From Myxococcaceae bacterium (GTDB lineage: Bacteria > Myxococcota_A > Polyangia > Polyangiales > Ga0077539): a DNA stretch of 64,000 nt. Below are positions 61,174 through 64,000 of this stretch, one piece after another. Within the stretch, counting starts at the first letter, position 1. The number at the start of each line of letters is the position of its first letter. The notes beneath the pieces were generated by a model that was not told where the DNA came from, searched no databases, and saw only the letters and a list, made by a program, of their open reading frames with translations. Made by a program: the position numbers and the translations under genes. The stretch covers positions 51,328 to 115,327 of the forward strand of contig SCUS01000180.1 of NCBI GenBank assembly GCA_004297725.1. Reading direction: 5' to 3'.

Positions 61174-64000
61174 GCCTCTCGTCGCCCTTCGTCCACCGCC
61201 CGGTCGCGACGGCGCTGCTGGCGCTGGCGGTGCTGCTCGGCGGCGCCGCGGCGTACACCCGTCTCCCGGTGGCGCCCCTGCCCAGGGTCGACTTCCCCAC
61301 CCTCTCGGTGAGCGCCTCGCTCCCCGGGGCGAGCCCGGAGATCATGGCCTCCGCGGTCGCCACGCCCCTCGAGCGCCGCCTCGGGCGCATCCCCGGCGTC
61401 GCCGAGATGACCTCCAGCAGCACGCTGGGATCGACCAGCGTCACGCTCCAGTTCGACCTCAGCCGCGACGTCGCCGACGCCTCGCGCGACGTGCAGGCCG
61501 CCATCAACGCCTCCCTCGGCGAGCTCCCTCCGGGGCTCCCCAGCCGGCCCTCCTTCCGCAACTTCAACCCCTCCGACGCGCCGGTGCTCATCGTCTCGCT
61601 CACCTCCGACGAGCTGCCGCTCCCGCAGCTCTTCGACCAGGCCAACACCGTCCTCGCGCAGCGCATCTCTCGCGTCGAGGGCGTCGGCCAGGTGATGGTG
61701 GGCGGCGGCCAGCAGCCCGCCGTGAGGGTGCAGGCCGACCCGGTGGCGCTCGCGGGCGTCGGGCTCTCCCTCGAAGACGTGCGCGCCGCCCTCGCTCGCT
61801 CCACCGTCGACCAGGCCACCGGGTCGGTCGGCAACGCGTCGCAGGCCATGGCCATCGAGCCCGACGACCAGCTCCACGGCGCGGCGGCGTTTCGACCGCT
61901 GGTGCTCGCCTGGCGCGACGGCGCCCCGGTGCGGCTGCGGGACGTCGCCCGGGTCATCGACGACGTGGAGAACAACCGCGCCGCCGCCTGGGCCAACGGC
62001 CGCCGCGCGGTGGTGCTCATCATCCGCAAGGAGCCCGGCGCCAACGTCATCGACGTCATCGCCCGCGTCAGGGCGCTGCTGCCCTCGCTCGCGGCGGCCA
62101 TCTCGCCCTCCGTCCGCGTCGACGTGGCGGTCGACCGCGCGAACACCATCCGCGCCTCGGTGCGCGAGGTCGAGCACTCGCTGCTCATCAGCGTGGCGCT
62201 GGTGGTGCTGGTGGTCTTCGCCTTCCTCCGCAGCGCCCGCGCGACGCTCATCCCCAGCGTGGCCGTCCCGCTCTCCCTGGTCGGCACCTTCGGGCTGATG
62301 TACGCGCTCGGCTACTCGCTCAACAACCTCACGCTCATGGCGCTCACCGTCTCCACGGGCTTCGTGGTCGACGACGCCATCGTGGTGACCGAGAACATCA
62401 CCCGCTACATCGAGGAGGGAGACCGCCCCGTCGAGGCCGCGCTCAAGGGCGCCAGGCAGATCGGCTTCACCATCGTCTCCATCACCGTGTCGCTGCTGGC
62501 GGTGTTCATCCCCATCCTGCTGATGGGCGGCATCGTGGGCAGGCTCTTCCGGGAGTTCGCCGTCACCCTGAGCGTGGCCATCGCCCTCTCCGCGGTGGTC
62601 TCGCTCACCGTCACCCCGGCGATGTGCGCCCGGCTCCTCAGGCCCTCCTCGGAGCGCTCCCAGGGGTGGCTCTACCGCGTGTCCGAGCGCGCCTTCCAGC
62701 GGATGCTCGGGGCCTACGCGTGGAGCCTCGACCTGGTGCTGCGCTTCCGCAGGCTCACCCTGCTGGTCATCCTCGGCGCCGTCGCGCTCACGGCCTGGCT
62801 CGGCTGGATCATCCCCAAGGGGCTCTTCCCCCAGCAGGACAGCGGCCAGCTCATGGGGGCCGCCGAGGCCCCGCAGGACGTCTCCTTCCTCACCACCCGC
62901 GACCGGCTGGAGCGGGTCTCCAGGGCCGTGCTCGTCGACCGCGACGTGCGCCACGCGGTGGCCTTCATCGGAGGCGGCGGCGGCGCCCGGGGATCGTCCG
63001 GGATGCTCTTCGTCGAGCTCCGGGAGAAGCCCGCGCGCACCGCGAGCGCCGACGAGGTGATCGCCCGGCTGCGCCGCACCCTCGGCCGCGTCCAGGGGAT
63101 CACCGTCTTCCTCCAGTCGGTGCAGGACGTCCGCATCGGGGGCAGGGCGTCGCGCACGCAGTACCAGTACACCCTCGAAGACGCCGACCTCGACGAGCTG
63201 CGAAGCTGGGCCCCGAGGCTGCTCTCGGCCCTCCGAGGGGTGAGAGAACTCCGCGACGTGGCCACCGACCAGGAGAGCGCCGGGCTGGCGCTGGCCATCG
63301 AGGTCGACCGCGACACCGCGGCGCGGCTTGGCGTCTCCATGCAGGCCGTCGACGAGACCCTTGCGGACGCCTTCGCGCAGCGGCAGGTCGCCATCACGCA
63401 CACGGAGCTCAACCACTACCGGGTCATCCTCGAGGCGCCCGCGTCGATGCAGCAGGGCCCCGAGTCCATCGAGCGGATCTATGTGCGGGGCCGCGGGACG
63501 GCGCTGGTCCCGCTGGGGGCGATCGCCCGGGCGACGCCTGGCGTGCTGCCGCTCTCGGTCAACCACCAGGGGCAGTTTCCTGCGGTGACGCTCTCCTTCA
63601 ACCTGGCTCCCGGGGTGTCGCTGGGTCAGGCCGTCGAGGCCATCTCCGCCGCCGAGCGCCGCATCGGCCTGCCCGCCGGGGTGAGGGCGAGCTTCCGGGG
63701 CACCGCGCAGGCCTTCCAGGACTCGCTGAAGACCCAGCCGATGCTCATCCTGGCGGCGCTCATCGCGGTCTACCTGGTGCTCGGGATGCTCTACGAGAGC
63801 CTGGTGCACCCGGTGACGATCCTCTCCACGCTGCCCTCCGCGGGGGTGGGCGCGCTCGCGGCGCTGCTGCTCACCGACACCGAGTTCAGCGTCATCGCCC
63901 TGGTCGGCGTGGTGCTGCTCATCGGCATCGTGAAGAAGAACGCCATCATGATGATCGACTTCGCGCTGGAGGCCGAGCGCGACGAGGGGCTCTCCCCCCA
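61170..64000 (+). CDS. mdtC: RND multidrug transporter (MdtC type), 3' end outside window
   Basis: About 943 codons are present of an expected 1,030 or so; the gene runs off the right edge. GTG at 61170 overlaps the previous stop as GTGA. It has the same architecture as its neighbour: SSPFVHRPVATALL start, GFVVDDAIVVTENI with the Asp pair, and GIVKKNAIMMIDFA with the Lys. It is the second pump subunit of the mdtABC-type operon. Sequence differs widely from the MdtB-type gene in the periplasmic domains but nearly matches it in the helix 4 and helix 10-11 regions. Confidence 0.93.
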   Translation, partial: MSLSSPFVHRPVATALLALAVLLGGAAAYTRLPVAPLPRVDFPTLSVSASLPGASPEIMASAVATPLERRLGRIPGVAEMTSSSTLGSTSVTLQFDLSRDVADASRDVQAAINASLGELPPGLPSRPSFRNFNPSDAPVLIVSLTSDELPLPQLFDQANTVLAQRISRVEGVGQVMVGGGQQPAVRVQADPVALAGVGLSLEDVRAALARSTVDQATGSVGNASQAMAIEPDDQLHGAAAFRPLVLAWRDGAPVRLRDVARVIDDVENNRAAAWANGRRAVVLIIRKEPGANVIDVIARVRALLPSLAAAISPSVRVDVAVDRANTIRASVREVEHSLLISVALVVLVVFAFLRSARATLIPSVAVPLSLVGTFGLMYALGYSLNNLTLMALTVSTGFVVDDAIVVTENITRYIEEGDRPVEAALKGARQIGFTIVSITVSLLAVFIPILLMGGIVGRLFREFAVTLSVAIALSAVVSLTVTPAMCARLLRPSSERSQGWLYRVSERAFQRMLGAYAWSLDLVLRFRRLTLLVILGAVALTAWLGWIIPKGLFPQQDSGQLMGAAEAPQDVSFLTTRDRLERVSRAVLVDRDVRHAVAFIGGGGGARGSSGMLFVELREKPARTASADEVIARLRRTLGRVQGITVFLQSVQDVRIGGRASRTQYQYTLEDADLDELRSWAPRLLSALRGVRELRDVATDQESAGLALAIEVDRDTAARLGVSMQAVDETLADAFAQRQVAITHTELNHYRVILEAPASMQQGPESIERIYVRGRGTALVPLGAIARATPGVLPLSVNHQGQFPAVTLSFNLAPGVSLGQAVEAISAAERRIGLPAGVRASFRGTAQAFQDSLKTQPMLILAALIAVYLVLGMLYESLVHPVTILSTLPSAGVGALAALLLTDTEFSVIALVGVVLLIGIVKKNAIMMIDFALEAERDEGLSP

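Noticed and set aside
57910..63809. Very long leftward frames opposite the RND pump genes
   Set aside because: They are His/Glu/Arg/Gly-rich shadows. The forward frames have conserved RND helices, the Asp-Asp and Lys relay residues, and GTGA overlaps.

Overview
The window comes from a very GC-rich bacterium with the gene style of a myxobacterium, probably the Polyangiales/Sandaracinus side of Myxococcota. The signs are a receptor Ser/Thr kinase coupled to a TPR/PEGA protein, many lipoproteins with Asp/Ala/Pro-rich linkers, very Cys-rich secreted proteins, a DUF4388 regulator, a MYXO-CTERM-like sorting tail at 19406-20647 and frequent ATGA/GTGA gene overlaps. No rRNA, tRNA or CRISPR array was seen. 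The placement is by gene style only.

Layout. 1-4.4 kb: small membrane proteins, lipoproteins and a kinase > TPR/PEGA > lipoprotein operon. 4.6-6.5 kb: a GMC-type FAD oxidoreductase with a small membrane partner. 6.5-11.4 kb: two divergent Cys-rich surface lipoproteins and a lipoprotein with 14- to 17-residue repeats. 11.5-13.5 kb: an OppD/OppF-type ATPase pair without permeases. 13.6-17.6 kb: a pseudo-receiver/DUF4388 protein, a double cNMP-domain protein and a DUF4336 protein. 17.6-24.6 kb: a PhnA-like protein, a HemJ-like protein, a Tat lipoprotein binding protein, then a leftward run of five genes (propeller, SDR, aldo/keto reductase, propeller lipoprotein, transglycosylase-like protein).

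The stretch from about 25.4 to 33.5 kb is a degraded accessory region. It holds an IS91-type transposase remnant, an ATP-grasp remnant, a Uma2 nuclease, orphan genes, strong palindromes, a 60-bp dispersed repeat, and a 30-bp direct repeat flanking an FG-GAP lipoprotein gene.

From 33.6 to 47 kb are a DHH phosphoesterase, an FKBP, a CcmF-CcmH fusion operon for cytochrome c maturation, a copper type II monooxygenase fused to a c-heme motif, RsmG, a methyltransferase and a LysR-led run of membrane/propeller genes. A dipeptidase follows.

The most interesting system is at 48.7-56 kb. Four overlapping or abutting genes encode a membrane protein with a di-heme cytochrome b histidine pattern, a secreted 943-residue protein with 36 CxxCH motifs, a 5-CxxCH lipoprotein and a predicted outer-membrane beta-barrel. 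Divergent from them is a membrane-anchored ferredoxin/FAD oxidoreductase. Together they read as a transenvelope electron wire of the porin-cytochrome type, and the CcmF-CcmH gene 9 kb away could serve its haem attachment. The window ends in an mdtABC-type RND efflux operon whose last gene runs off the edge.
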